Assembly: GCA_025499625.1 (NCBI GenBank)
Contig: JAFMVD010000020.1
Coordinates: 1 to 64,000, forward strand
Source: Carboxylicivirga fragile
GTDB taxonomy: Bacteria; Bacteroidota; Bacteroidia; Bacteroidales; Marinilabiliaceae
DNA length: 64,000 nt
Direction: 5' to 3'
Shown: in pieces, positions 41,176 to 50,391 of the stretch
Position numbering within the stretch: position 1 is the stretch's first letter
How the letters are laid out: each line of letters begins with the position of its first letter
Translations under genes and position numbers: made by a program
The notes under the pieces: model-generated
Seen by the model: only the letters and a program-made list of their open reading frames with translations
The model's database searches: none
What the model was told of the DNA's origin: nothing

Positions 41176-42159
41176 TTATGATTTAAATTTACCGGCTGTA
41201 TCATCAGAAGCAACAATATTTCCTTCTTGATCGTAACGGTAAAAACCAACACCTACATGTGCTCCTAAACGCTTAGCACGTACAAGACGACGAACCAATG
41301 GAGAAGGTGCAAATTTTTGATTTCCAAATTCTTCATGTAGGTTCTCCATCCACTTAACAACTTTATCCAATCCAATTACATCAGCAGCTTTGAAAGGCCC
41401 TAAGCGCATTCCTAAACCAACTTCCATTGTTTTGTCAATATTCTCGAGCGTTGCAACACCCTCCATTAAAGTAGCACAAGCTTCGTTTAAAAGAGTAACA
41501 TACAAACGTACGCTAACAATACCTGCCGATTCCTCAACTGGTATAACATCGCGATTAATCAATTTTACAAATGTACATACACGTTCATAAACCTCTTCAG
41601 AAGTATACAAGCCTTTAACAACCTCGATAATACGAGCCTCAGGAGAAGTTACAAAGAAGTGTAAGCTAACACAACGCTCACGAATTTTCAATTCAGAAGC
41701 TAATTCTGTAATGACAATCGTTGTAGCATTGGTAGCAATAATTGCTTCGCTGCTAACAACACTTTCTACTTGACGGAAAACTTCTTTACGAGCATCGATG
41801 CTACGTTCACCACTGTTATCAGCACGAATAGCCTCAATTACAAAATCACAATCAGCTAACTCATTAAAATCTGTTGAGCCTTTAATACGACTCATTATCG
41901 CACGCTTTTCGCTAACTGTTAATCCCCAGTTTTCGATGCGAATGTCTAACTCTTTGCCAATATTGTTTATTGCAAGATCAATTTTTTCCTCACTTAGTTC
42001 AATGAAGATCACTTCCATGCCATGCCAACTAGCAATACGAGCAATGTTTTGTCCCTCTTTTCCACATCCAACAACGCCAACTTTAGAAAATAAGGTTTTA
42101 CCTCTTTTCTTTTGACCTAATGCATAGGATTCAATGGGTTCTACAAGAATTTCAGCCAT
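41176..42159 (-). CDS. 3-Hydroxyacyl-CoA dehydrogenase, divergent
   Basis: NAD-binding Rossmann domain (VGVVGCGKEGQNIARIASWH), then an acid-rich helix and the strand CDFVIEAIRADN, then IIATNATTIVITELAS, then the catalytic-His region CVSLHFFVTSPEARIIEVVKG, and a C-terminal dimer/substrate domain ending HVGVGFYRYDQ. Classic enzymes keep H-F-F-N-P and a later N-R; here these positions read HFFVTSP and SVRL, so two conserved Asn are missing. It is longer than typical 3-hydroxybutyryl-CoA dehydrogenases by about 40 residues. It sits inside a butyrate/acetate cluster, suggesting reduction of 3-oxoacyl-CoA, but altered specificity is possible. Confidence 0.8.
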   Translation of the reverse strand: MAEILVEPIESYALGQKKRGKTLFSKVGVVGCGKEGQNIARIASWHGMEVIFIELSEEKIDLAINNIGKELDIRIENWGLTVSEKRAIMSRIKGSTDFNELADCDFVIEAIRADNSGERSIDARKEVFRQVESVVSSEAIIATNATTIVITELASELKIRERCVSLHFFVTSPEARIIEVVKGLYTSEEVYERVCTFVKLINRDVIPVEESAGIVSVRLYVTLLNEACATLMEGVATLENIDKTMEVGLGMRLGPFKAADVIGLDKVVKWMENLHEEFGNQKFAPSPLVRRLVRAKRLGAHVGVGFYRYDQEGNIVASDDTAGKFKS

Positions 42160-42183
42160 TTATATACGTTTTAGTTATTCCAA

Positions 42184-43389
42184 TTAGTTATTTACTATTT
42201 TAAAAACTTCCTGAGCTATAACAAGTTCCTCATTTGTGTTGACAACCGCAACCGCCACGCTTGAATTTGATGCTGAAATAATGCCACCTTGGCCACAAAG
42301 CCCAACATTCCTCTCCTCATCAATCGTAATTCCAAAAAACGAAAGTTGCTTGCAAACATCCTCTCTGACTTTAAACGAATTTTCACCAATTCCTCCAGTA
42401 AAAACAAGTAAATCAATCCCATTCATCACTCCAACAAATGATCCAATCCATTTTCGGATACGATAGGTGTACATATCGAAAGCCAATTTAGCTCTGTACA
42501 AACCGTCATCCGCCGCCTTCTCAATATCCCGCATATCGGATGACAAACCAGAGACACCTTGAAGCCCACTTTCTTTATTAAGAAGATTGTTAATCCCCTT
42601 AATACTAAGGTGTTCTTTTTCTTCAAGATATAAAAGAATGCCTGGATCAAGCGTGCCACATCGCGTACCCATCATTAAACCAGTTACAGGTGTAAAACCC
42701 ATAGATGTATCAACTGATGCGCCATTTTTTATGCCTGTTACCGAAGCACCATTGCCCAAATGACAAGTCACAACTTTCGAATTAGTAAAATCTTTATTAC
42801 ACATCTCAGCTGCTTGCTCAGCAACATACTTATGGCTTATACCATGAAACCCATATCGTCGAATCTTATATTTCTCGTAATAATTATATGGGATTCCATA
42901 GAGGTAAGCCTTAGTGGGCATTGTTTGATGGAACGAAGTATCGAATACTGCTACCTGAGGAATTGAATCTAACAAAGCTTCAACAGACATAATTCCCTTC
43001 AGATTTGCCGGGTTATGCAAGGGAGCCAGCTCAGAACATTCCTTTATTTGCTGTTTCACAGCATTATCAACTAACACACTTTCTTTAAACAATTCGCCAC
43101 CATGTACAACACGATGCCCAACTGCATTTATTTCAGAAAGATTTTTCAGAACTGCATTAGCTCCTTTGGTCAGATTTTCAAATACCAGTTTTATACCAAT
43201 GGTGTGATCAGGAATATCCTTCTCAAGAACAACCTGAGAAACACCCCCAATACATTGCTTCAGAACACCACCCTTAATTCCAATTCTTTCGACAATTCCC
43301 TTCGACAGCAATTGCTGCCCTTGGTCATTCATTTCGAATAACTGAAACTTTATTGATGAGCTTCCGCTGTTTAAAACCAGTATTATCAT
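42184..43389 (-). CDS. ackA: Acetate kinase, copy 2
   Basis: Complete acetate kinase of 401 residues. Signatures: MIILVLNSGSSSIKFQLFEM, VGHRVVHGGELF, APLHNPANLKGI, FDTSFHQTMPTKAYLYG, RRYGFHGISHKYVAEQ, CHLGNGASVTGIKNGASVDT, GFTPVTGLMMGTRCGTLDPG, and FTGGIGENSFKVREDV. It lies 47 bases downstream of phosphate acetyltransferase, making a standard pta-ackA pair, while copy 1 is paired with ptb-buk. A hairpin (43403-43429) between pta and this gene may reduce its expression. Confidence 0.94.
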   Translation of the reverse strand: MIILVLNSGSSSIKFQLFEMNDQGQQLLSKGIVERIGIKGGVLKQCIGGVSQVVLEKDIPDHTIGIKLVFENLTKGANAVLKNLSEINAVGHRVVHGGELFKESVLVDNAVKQQIKECSELAPLHNPANLKGIMSVEALLDSIPQVAVFDTSFHQTMPTKAYLYGIPYNYYEKYKIRRYGFHGISHKYVAEQAAEMCNKDFTNSKVVTCHLGNGASVTGIKNGASVDTSMGFTPVTGLMMGTRCGTLDPGILLYLEEKEHLSIKGINNLLNKESGLQGVSGLSSDMRDIEKAADDGLYRAKLAFDMYTYRIRKWIGSFVGVMNGIDLLVFTGGIGENSFKVREDVCKQLSFFGITIDEERNVGLCGQGGIISASNSSVAVAVVNTNEELVIAQEVFKIVNN

Positions 43390-43402
43390 CTAACCTAAAT
43401 CA

Positions 43403-43429
43403 TAAAGAGCCAGATAAACTGGCTCTTTA
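43403..43429 (-). terminator. Hairpin between pta and acetate kinase copy 2
   Basis: TAAAGAGCCAG (43403-43413) and CTGGCTCTTTA (43419-43429) form an 11-base perfect stem with loop ATAAA. It could be a partial terminator or a processing site that sets the pta/ackA ratio. Confidence 0.7.
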
Positions 43430-43436
43430 ATAAACT

Positions 43437-44441
43437 TTATACTGTACCTGCTGCTTGGTTAGCAGTAATCGCGACTAAATTCACAATATCGCTTACCGAG
43501 CAACCTCTTGATAAATCATTGATAGGTGCTGCCATACCTTGCAATACAGGCCCTATAGCTTCGGCATGTGCCATTCGCTGAACCAATTTGTAAGTAATAT
43601 TACCAGTTTCCAAGGTTGGGAAAACCAAAACATTAGCTTGTCCTGCAATCTCACTTCCAGGCGCTTTTTTCTGGCCAATAGCAGGAATAATAGCAGCATC
43701 TGATTGCAACTCTCCTTCAATCTTTAAATCAGGAGCCAATTGCTTGGCCAATTCTGTAGCTTTCGTTACTTTATCAACCATCTCGTGTTTAGCACTCCCT
43801 TTAGTTGAAAAGCTTAACATGGCAATTTTTGGTTCTATACCAGCAATTGACTGAGTAGTTCTACCTGTTGCAACAGCTATTTCAGCCAATTCTTCAGCAG
43901 TAGGATTTGGATGAACAGCACAATCAGCAAATACCATCATACCATTCTCACCAAACTCTTTGTCTTTTAAAATCATAATGAAAGCACCAGAAACAACACT
44001 TATTCCAGGAGCTGTCTTCACATATTGAAATGCAGGTCGTAACACATCACCAGTTGCATTATCTGCGCCAGCAACCTCACCGTCTGCATCTCCAGCCTTT
44101 ATCATCATGACTGCTAAATACAACGGATTCTTAATTAAACTTAAAGCATCAGCTTTAGTTAGTCCCTTGTTCTTACGGATTTCAACCATCATATCGGCAT
44201 ACGCATCCATTTTATCATGTTGATCAGGATCAACAATAGTTGCCTTACTAACATGGTTTAAACCAAATTTAGATGCTGACTCCATCACTTTATCGGCATT
44301 TCCGATAAGTACAATTTCCGCAAAATCTTCTCCTAAGATGGCATCTGCCGCTCTTAAGGTTCTCTCTTCTAACCCTTCAGGAAGAACAATGCGTTTCTTG
44401 TTCTGACTAGCTTTAAGCTTTAGCTGTTCAATGAATTCCAT
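43437..44441 (-). CDS. pta: Phosphate acetyltransferase
   Basis: Acetyl-CoA plus phosphate to acetyl phosphate plus CoA. Short class I enzyme of 334 residues: KKRIVLPEGLEERTLRAADA, EIVLIGNADKVMESASKFGL, DALSLIKNPLYLAVMMIKAG, DGEVAGADNATGDVLRPAFQ, VFADCAVHPNPTAEELAEIA, MLSFSTKGSAKHEMVDKVTK, and GPVLQGMAAPINDLSRGCSV. It lacks the N-terminal regulatory domain of long Pta forms. First gene of the leftward energy cluster; its promoter lies in 44442-44715. Confidence 0.94.
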   Translation of the reverse strand: MEFIEQLKLKASQNKKRIVLPEGLEERTLRAADAILGEDFAEIVLIGNADKVMESASKFGLNHVSKATIVDPDQHDKMDAYADMMVEIRKNKGLTKADALSLIKNPLYLAVMMIKAGDADGEVAGADNATGDVLRPAFQYVKTAPGISVVSGAFIMILKDKEFGENGMMVFADCAVHPNPTAEELAEIAVATGRTTQSIAGIEPKIAMLSFSTKGSAKHEMVDKVTKATELAKQLAPDLKIEGELQSDAAIIPAIGQKKAPGSEIAGQANVLVFPTLETGNITYKLVQRMAHAEAIGPVLQGMAAPINDLSRGCSVSDIVNLVAITANQAAGTV

Positions 44442-44715
44442 TTTTGTCTTTAAAAAAGTTTGTATTTAACAATTTGCTGCAAATTTACATTGAAAATTGC
44501 AGATTACATGTGCGTTTTATCATCTATTTAAGATGTTTAAAAACAGAAAATAGTGCGCCAAATTATTTAAGATTTATTAGCACTTACAGATTGTAAGCAT
44601 TTGATCAATTATCGATTTCAAAACCCAATAAATTGCACCCTCTTTTCTTTAATAATTTTTTATAACTTACAGTTTATAATGAATTAAAGCTTGCTTACAA
44701 TAAATTTACATACAT
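44442..44715. promoter_or_regulatory. Divergent region with CTTACA boxes
   Basis: Between pta and the DUF1338 gene. CTTACA/TGTAAG forms a small dyad (44583-44597), and CTTACA recurs at 44666-44671 and 44694-44699. The repeated box suggests an operator shared by the two divergent genes. No gene seen. Confidence 0.35.
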
Positions 44716-45522
44716 ATGACAACACACAAGCAGTTACTCGACCACTTATTCAATGATTATCAAAACATTAATCCATCAGTTAAAAAAATACACCGTTTAT
44801 TTCAAAATGAAAATGAGTCGATTATAAACGACCACATTGCTTTTCGGACATTTAATTATCCTGAAATAAATATAGATGTATTGGCAAAGCCATTTCTTGA
44901 AAGAGGCTACAAAGAAACGGCTAATTATCGATTTGAACAAAAAAAGTTAACAGCAAAACACTACGAATATTCTGATGATCCTTCGGCACCTAAGATATTT
45001 ATTAGCCAACTTGAGACACAGCTATTATCGCAAAAATCACAAGATATTTTAAACAAACATGTTAAGTCGAATCTTAACCAAATACCTGATAGAGAAGAAA
45101 TTCTTACAGCAGGAAACATCTGGGAGAAACCCAAATATAAGATTTATGAAAGTCTGTTAGAAGAATCGGAATATGCAGCATGGTTATACGCTATCGGTTT
45201 TAAAGTTAACCACTTCACCGTATTAGTCAATACACTAAATAACTTTGAATCACTTGAAAAAGTCAATTCGTTTCTGAAACAAAACGGCTTCCCTTTAAAC
45301 ACATCAGGTGGCGAAATTAAAGGAACACCTCAGGAATTTCTTGAGCAATCAAGCACACTTGCAGATATGATTGAAGTGGAATTTTACGAAGGAAGCTATC
45401 AAATTCCTTCTTGTTATTACGAATTTGCCAGAAGATATAAAATGAAAAATGGCTCGTTATTTAATGGATTCATAGCCAAATCGGCAGACAAAATATTTGA
45501 AAGCACGAATATCAAAAAATAA
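44716..45522 (+). CDS. DUF1338 protein (2-oxoadipate dioxygenase/decarboxylase-like)
   Basis: VOC-fold iron enzyme family. Characteristic segments: NDHIAFRTFNYPEINIDVLA, ERGYKETANYRFEQKKLTAK, PKIFISQLETQLLS, WLYAIGFKVNHFTVLVNTLN, TPQEFLEQSSTLADMIEVEF, and YQIPSCYYEFARRYKM. His residues in DHIAF and NHFTV plus the Glu near the end are likely iron ligands. Members such as HglS convert 2-oxoadipate to D-2-hydroxyglutarate in lysine breakdown; the same reaction here is an inference. It stands alone, with a terminator at its end. Confidence 0.8.
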   Translation: MTTHKQLLDHLFNDYQNINPSVKKIHRLFQNENESIINDHIAFRTFNYPEINIDVLAKPFLERGYKETANYRFEQKKLTAKHYEYSDDPSAPKIFISQLETQLLSQKSQDILNKHVKSNLNQIPDREEILTAGNIWEKPKYKIYESLLEESEYAAWLYAIGFKVNHFTVLVNTLNNFESLEKVNSFLKQNGFPLNTSGGEIKGTPQEFLEQSSTLADMIEVEFYEGSYQIPSCYYEFARRYKMKNGSLFNGFIAKSADKIFESTNIKK

Positions 45523-45531
45523 AATAGCACA

Positions 45532-45561
45532 AACACCGCTAGTTAATAAATTGGCGGTGTT
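45532..45561. terminator. Terminator between convergent genes
   Basis: AACACCGC (45532-45539) and GCGGTGTT (45554-45561) form an 8-base stem followed by a T-rich run on the plus strand. It overlaps the last codons of the convergent TonB-like gene. Confidence 0.65.
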
Positions 45562-46169
45562 CCTCTTTTTGAAGTAATAACAACAACACCGTTCTTTGCT
45601 TGCTCTCCATACAAAGCCACAGCCTTATCACCTTTTATAACACGAATCGACCGTACATTGTAATCTTCAATTTGAGTTAAACCAACAATTGGCTTATTAT
45701 CAATTACAAATAATGGAGGAACGTCCATATGGTCAAATTGCTTTAATTGTTCTGCTAAACTTCGCTCATTATCTGAGAGCGTAAACTTGACAGGCACTAA
45801 CATTTGAGTATTTACCTTTTCCCTATTTAAAACCCCGGGTTTCCATTCTTTACATTTTCGAACAAAGCGCAAAACAACCTCATCCAATATAGGATCTACA
45901 CTTTTATCAACCTTTACATTAGCTAACTCTCCATCTTTGGTAACAACGAAAGCTACCCAAACATCTCCCTCAACACCTCTTAGCTTAGCGTTCTCAGGAT
46001 AAGTAATTTTTTTAGAAATAAACTGATTAAAACTCCCCCTCGCTCCTTTTAAACGTGGCAATTTATCAACCGTTGTTTCAATCTGCTCATTCTCCGACAA
46101 CAACCGTTCTTGACTAAACAAATTTGAACTTGCTATAAACAGGCTTAAAATGATTGCTAATGACTTCAT
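45543..46169 (-). CDS. TonB C-terminal domain fused to a receptor plug-like segment
   Basis: Exported protein (signal LAIILSLFIASSNLFSQ). Residues about 45-125 are a TonB C-terminal domain: GSFNQFISKKITYPENAKLR, GVEGDVWVAFVVTKDGELAN, VLRFVRKCKEWKPGVLNREK, QMLVPVKFTL. The last 60 residues resemble the plug of TonB receptors: PPLFVIDNKPIVGLTQIE, and VRSIRVIKGDKAVALYGEQA, NGVVVITSKRG. It lacks a membrane anchor and Pro-rich linker, so it is not a normal TonB. Similar fusions occur in Bacteroidota regulators and may couple receptor signals. Confidence 0.7.
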   Translation of the reverse strand: MKSLAIILSLFIASSNLFSQERLLSENEQIETTVDKLPRLKGARGSFNQFISKKITYPENAKLRGVEGDVWVAFVVTKDGELANVKVDKSVDPILDEVVLRFVRKCKEWKPGVLNREKVNTQMLVPVKFTLSDNERSLAEQLKQFDHMDVPPLFVIDNKPIVGLTQIEDYNVRSIRVIKGDKAVALYGEQAKNGVVVITSKRGTPPIY

Positions 46170-46357
46170 GGTATTTTAATTTTGTGGTTAGTTTCAATTA
46201 ACCAACACCAAATTATAGTATTCAAATTACAATTAGGGTGATAATTGATAATAACTGTGATTAAATTCTGTAATTACTTAAACAATTATCATACCAATAT
46301 TAACACTCATTTACATAAACTCGGACAATTTAACTAAGTAAATAGCATAACAAGCTA

Positions 46358-46612
46358 CTATCCCCTTAATTGTTCCAAATTCTTTAATACTTCCTGAATA
46401 CTTTTTTGCCCCTCCTGCGTATTTTTTTGCTTGTACGATGAATGCAACTCCTTCTTCACAGCTTGAACTTTTGGTTTCGAAACACTTTTCTTAATATTCA
46501 CTTTTGTTTCTTTCTTAATTGCTTCCACAGAATAATCAATATTTAGATTATCTAACAATTGCTTAAAAAACTTCACTTTATCATCCGAAACAGATACTTT
46601 ATATACCTTCAT
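46358..46612 (-). CDS. Small basic protein, 84 aa
   Basis: Starts MKVYKVSVSDDKVKFFKQLL with a beta-helix-like region (NLNIDYSVEAIKKETK), then a lysine-rich disordered tail, and a short C-terminal helix (SIQEVLKNLEQLRG). The opening resembles orphan antitoxin-like proteins of Bacteroidota, but no toxin gene is adjacent. It sits alone between two longer genes. Function unknown. Confidence 0.45.
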   Translation of the reverse strand: MKVYKVSVSDDKVKFFKQLLDNLNIDYSVEAIKKETKVNIKKSVSKPKVQAVKKELHSSYKQKNTQEGQKSIQEVLKNLEQLRG

Positions 46613-46795
46613 TACTAAATGTTTTAAATCTACCAATTAAACACTATCACACTTGTCGTATTAATTACCAAGTTACAACCGTAATTAGTTCTCACTACTA
46701 CACGGCTAATACAATTTAACAAGATTAAAACTAAAACACAATAGAACCCACATATAATCTTTCTAAAATTTCAATTCGAACACATTAATACAAAA

Positions 46796-47575
46796 TCAAA
46801 TCTTAATCTCAAAATCATCACTATCCATCCATACTGGAAATTTTTCTCTAAACTGATGCAGGTCATTGTAACTTAATTCGCTATAAATAACTTCTTCAAC
46901 AAATTCGCTTGCCTCTACTAAAACCTTCCCTTTAGCATCAATCATCATAGAATCTCCTGCATAATTATTAGAACCATCCTCTCCAACACGATTGGCACCA
47001 ATCACATACGACTGATTCTCTAGCGCCCTCGCTTTGAGAAGAGAACGCCATACATCACGTCGAGTTGATGGCCAATTTGCTACATAAATTAAAACATCAT
47101 AATCATTTCGATTTCTACTCCAAACTGGAAATCGCAAATCGTAACATATTAATGGACATATACGCCAACCATTTATATTTACAATCAACCTTTCGTCACC
47201 CGATTTATAAGCCTTATTCTCACCACCCATTCGAAACAAATGTCGTTTATCGTAAATACTTTCTTCACCATTTGGATCAATAACATATAAGCGGTTCACA
47301 AATTGTTGTTCCACCTGTTCAACAATACTGCCCATCACGCAGGCATTCAATATTTTTGCCATTTTATGCATCCAACTTACAACTGCACCTCCAGGTTTTT
47401 GCACCACATTTGTAGGTTGCATAGTAAAGCCACAATGAAACATTTCTGGTAATACCAAAAGATCCAAATCCTGCTTAAAATCACCAATTATTTTTTCCAA
47501 ACGACCTAAATTCTCAGTCGCATTCTCCCAAATAATATCTTGCTGTACCACAGCAGTTTTTAAAACTCTCACCAT
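46796..47575 (-). CDS. Nitrilase-superfamily amidase (YafV/omega-amidase type)
   Basis: Carbon-nitrogen hydrolase. The Glu-Lys-Cys triad is visible: LLVLPEMFHCGFTM, YDKRHLFRMGGENKAYKSGD, and ICPLICYDLRFPVWSRN. The pattern DVLIYVANWPSTR and RALENQSYVIGANRVG also fits. The layout is that of YafV-type omega-amidases, which hydrolyse alpha-ketoglutaramate and related amides. Start at 47575 (MVRVLKTAVV). No obvious operon partner. Confidence 0.85.
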   Translation of the reverse strand: MVRVLKTAVVQQDIIWENATENLGRLEKIIGDFKQDLDLLVLPEMFHCGFTMQPTNVVQKPGGAVVSWMHKMAKILNACVMGSIVEQVEQQFVNRLYVIDPNGEESIYDKRHLFRMGGENKAYKSGDERLIVNINGWRICPLICYDLRFPVWSRNRNDYDVLIYVANWPSTRRDVWRSLLKARALENQSYVIGANRVGEDGSNNYAGDSMMIDAKGKVLVEASEFVEEVIYSELSYNDLHQFREKFPVWMDSDDFEIKI

Positions 47576-47882
47576 TGTTCTTAATTCTAAAACAAAAGTA
47601 ATCATTCTAATCATGTCAAATGACTAAATCGCTCGAAGAGAAAAAAAAGAATAATACCTTACAACAGTTTGTTCGGTTTTAGTCAGAAGGCAGTAGTTTA
47701 TGTTGTTATAGACTGAACCCCGACCTTTTAAAGATCTAGCACACGAAACACGAACAACTGATAAGCACGTACCTAAAAGACTCTAACGAACAATTAAATA
47801 AATTGACATACTTCTAACAGCCTTATTAGCAAGGTGCAAATGAGGCTTTTGTTTTTAAACAGAACAAGTTAACTTTACAAAT

Positions 47883-49226
47883 ATGAAAAATCATCTACCA
47901 GTAGCCATTTTCATCCTTTGTGTTCTTTTGAATACCTCTTATATAACAGGACAAACTGATTCCACATACCAGAAGGAAGGTTTTACACTGGGAGTTTTAC
48001 CGGCAATTTCATTCGATGCTGATTTAGGTTTTCAGTATGGAGCATTAACAAACTTGTACTGGTATGGTGATGGGAGCAGATATCCTGACTATGAGCATTC
48101 ACTTTACGCCGAAGCATCGAGGTATACTGCGGGATCAACACTACTGCGCTTTTATTACGATTCGCCAACAGCCATCAAAAACATCCGAACCACAGCAGAT
48201 ATAACCTGGTTTAGAGATTTAGCAATGGATTTTTATGGCTTTAATGGATACGATGCTCAATACAATTCAGCTTGGGAGGATAGTAAATCGGATGACTATA
48301 AATCACGCGTTTTTTATCGCCACCATCGAGATATGTTTCGTATACTAACTAATTTCAAAGGTCGAATAGGCGGATTAGACTCGCCCTTTGAATGGATTGG
48401 CGGATTAGTAATGTTTAAATTTGACATTAAATCCGTTGACATTGATCGTCTTAATAAGCGAAATAAAAAAGACGATAAACTACCAGACATTGATGGTTTG
48501 TACGAAAAGTATTTGGATTGGAACATCATTTCAAAAGAGGAAGCAGAGGGTGGCATTCATAGTTACCTAAAAGGAGGGCTCTCTTACGATACACGAAACG
48601 TACTAAACAATCCATCACAAGGCATGTGGTCCGAAGCCTTTTTATCTTACATGCCCTCATTTTTATCCAGTCAAACAAGTAGCTACTTGCGCTTAAACTT
48701 ATTTCATCGCCAATATTTTTCTTTTACACCCAAAAAGAGTTTCATATTAGCTTATCGCATTGGGTGGCAACATAAAATTACCGGAGATATTCCATTCTAT
48801 CTATTACCACATTTTGCATCCAGTGCTCTAACATCTGCAACATCACAAGGTTTTGGTGGTGCAAAAACATTACGAGGTATTAATCGAAATCGTGTTGTTG
48901 GTGACGGTGGTGTTTTAGCTAATTTTGAGGCCAGATGGAAAATGTGGCGTTCCAAACTTTTTAAGCAAGATTTCTATTTGGCAAGCAATTATTTTATTGA
49001 TATGGGATGGATATCTCAAAAATATGAAATCGATAAATCATTAGTACCTGACGACGAATATGCGATGTTCTTCAACGACGACAAAGAAAAACCCCACTGG
49101 AGTTACGGCCTCGGCTTGAAGGCAGCGCTCAACGAGAATTTCGTATTATCAGCTGATTATGGTTTTGCTCTTGATCGGCAAGATGGTACTTCTGGCCTGT
49201 ACATTACACTCAATTATCTATTTTAA
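47883..49226 (+). CDS. Omp85-family outer-membrane barrel protein
   Basis: Signal peptide (AIFILCVLLNTSYITGQ) followed by a beta barrel of about 420 residues without visible POTRA domains. Omp85 surface-antigen hallmarks: TSQGFGGAKTLRGINRNRVV, GGVLANFEARWKMW, and a closing strand GLYITLNYLF. Usual repeated aromatic strands are present. It could assemble or secrete proteins, or transport lipid; specific role is unknown. It overlaps the convergent gene at 49223 by 4 bases. Confidence 0.75.
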   Translation: MKNHLPVAIFILCVLLNTSYITGQTDSTYQKEGFTLGVLPAISFDADLGFQYGALTNLYWYGDGSRYPDYEHSLYAEASRYTAGSTLLRFYYDSPTAIKNIRTTADITWFRDLAMDFYGFNGYDAQYNSAWEDSKSDDYKSRVFYRHHRDMFRILTNFKGRIGGLDSPFEWIGGLVMFKFDIKSVDIDRLNKRNKKDDKLPDIDGLYEKYLDWNIISKEEAEGGIHSYLKGGLSYDTRNVLNNPSQGMWSEAFLSYMPSFLSSQTSSYLRLNLFHRQYFSFTPKKSFILAYRIGWQHKITGDIPFYLLPHFASSALTSATSQGFGGAKTLRGINRNRVVGDGGVLANFEARWKMWRSKLFKQDFYLASNYFIDMGWISQKYEIDKSLVPDDEYAMFFNDDKEKPHWSYGLGLKAALNENFVLSADYGFALDRQDGTSGLYITLNYLF

Positions 49227-50371
49227 AGAAGTGTGAGCAATAATGACATTAAGTATCCTAAGTAGTTACCAACAGCGTAGCCAATAAGTCCGATCGTAAG
49301 TCCTGGTACAATGATGTTTCGATTACGTAAAGATCCTGCTACTACTGGTACAAACGGGGGGCTACATATTAATGCTGTTGATGTAATAATAACCGTATCA
49401 ACATCAATTTTTCTTAAGCGTGCTAAAAAAACATGTAATATTAAACTTGTAAAAACAACGAAGGTGATATAATAAAATATAGAAGGATTAATATTGGTAA
49501 AGTTATTAATCTCAACTTTTGAAGACACCACAATACTAAAGATAAGAATGAGGTACATGCCCATATCAAAGGATCCTTCAGTTGTTCGAATTGTCTTCAT
49601 GGAAGACCCAAAAATTCCAAAGGCCGTAATCAGAAAAATAAAAACAACCATTTGTGCTGATTCAGGCATGAGCAACATCACTCCTCCAGCCACTGCAACC
49701 ATCACTACTGTAACAAATAAAACCGTAATTAGCTTGCCCCTTGTACTTTTTCCTTTCAATAAGGAGATTAAACTACTGTTTGAATCAGACGCTTCAACTG
49801 GTAAATCTGATTTTGTATATTTTGGTAAAATCAATTGAAATAGCCTTTGACCAAAACTCATTAAAATAAACAGATAAACAGCCCCAATAGCCATATCGTA
49901 CGAATGAATTGCCAAATAAACATCTTCATCAACATCTAAAATAAGTTTTAATGAAGCAAGGTTTGGCGTGCCACCACTATATATCCCAACCAACATCCCC
50001 CCTACTTTATCGAACCCCTCTATTGATCTACCATTAAAAATTAAATAACCCAAAGCCACAGAAATAATTACTGCTAGCATGGCAAACAGCAAAGAATAGA
50101 AGGGTTGCACCGCCAATTTACGCCACTCTTTAACGTTAGAAGAAAACAGCAAAAGAGGGATGGCCAAGGGCACACATATCGACATTAGAATTTCTAACAG
50201 ATTATGGAATTCAGAACTGGAAGCTCCCAATGGCCCTAATACCAAACCAAAGACATAACATAGAACAACGGAACCAATACGGTTTAGGAATTGGTATTTT
50301 TCGCAAAGGTAAATAGCCAATGCAGGCAATAAAACATAAAGAAAAAGTAAGAACAATTTTGCTCCAATCAT
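49223..50371 (-). CDS. DUF819 family membrane protein
   Basis: About 11 membrane helices with the DUF819/YjcL layout: IGSVVLCYVFGLVLGPLG, LMSICVPLAIPLLLFSSNVK, GGMLVGIYSGGTPNLASLKL, then ICSPPFVPVVAGSLRNRNII and GLTIGLIGYAVGNYLG. The family is assigned as putative transporter but its substrate is unknown. It lies 20 bases downstream of the DD-peptidase, so may be co-transcribed. Confidence 0.8.
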   Translation of the reverse strand: MIGAKLFLLFLYVLLPALAIYLCEKYQFLNRIGSVVLCYVFGLVLGPLGASSSEFHNLLEILMSICVPLAIPLLLFSSNVKEWRKLAVQPFYSLLFAMLAVIISVALGYLIFNGRSIEGFDKVGGMLVGIYSGGTPNLASLKLILDVDEDVYLAIHSYDMAIGAVYLFILMSFGQRLFQLILPKYTKSDLPVEASDSNSSLISLLKGKSTRGKLITVLFVTVVMVAVAGGVMLLMPESAQMVVFIFLITAFGIFGSSMKTIRTTEGSFDMGMYLILIFSIVVSSKVEINNFTNINPSIFYYITFVVFTSLILHVFLARLRKIDVDTVIITSTALICSPPFVPVVAGSLRNRNIIVPGLTIGLIGYAVGNYLGYLMSLLLTLL

Positions 50372-50391
50372 TTTGTTAATTTAATCAGAAA

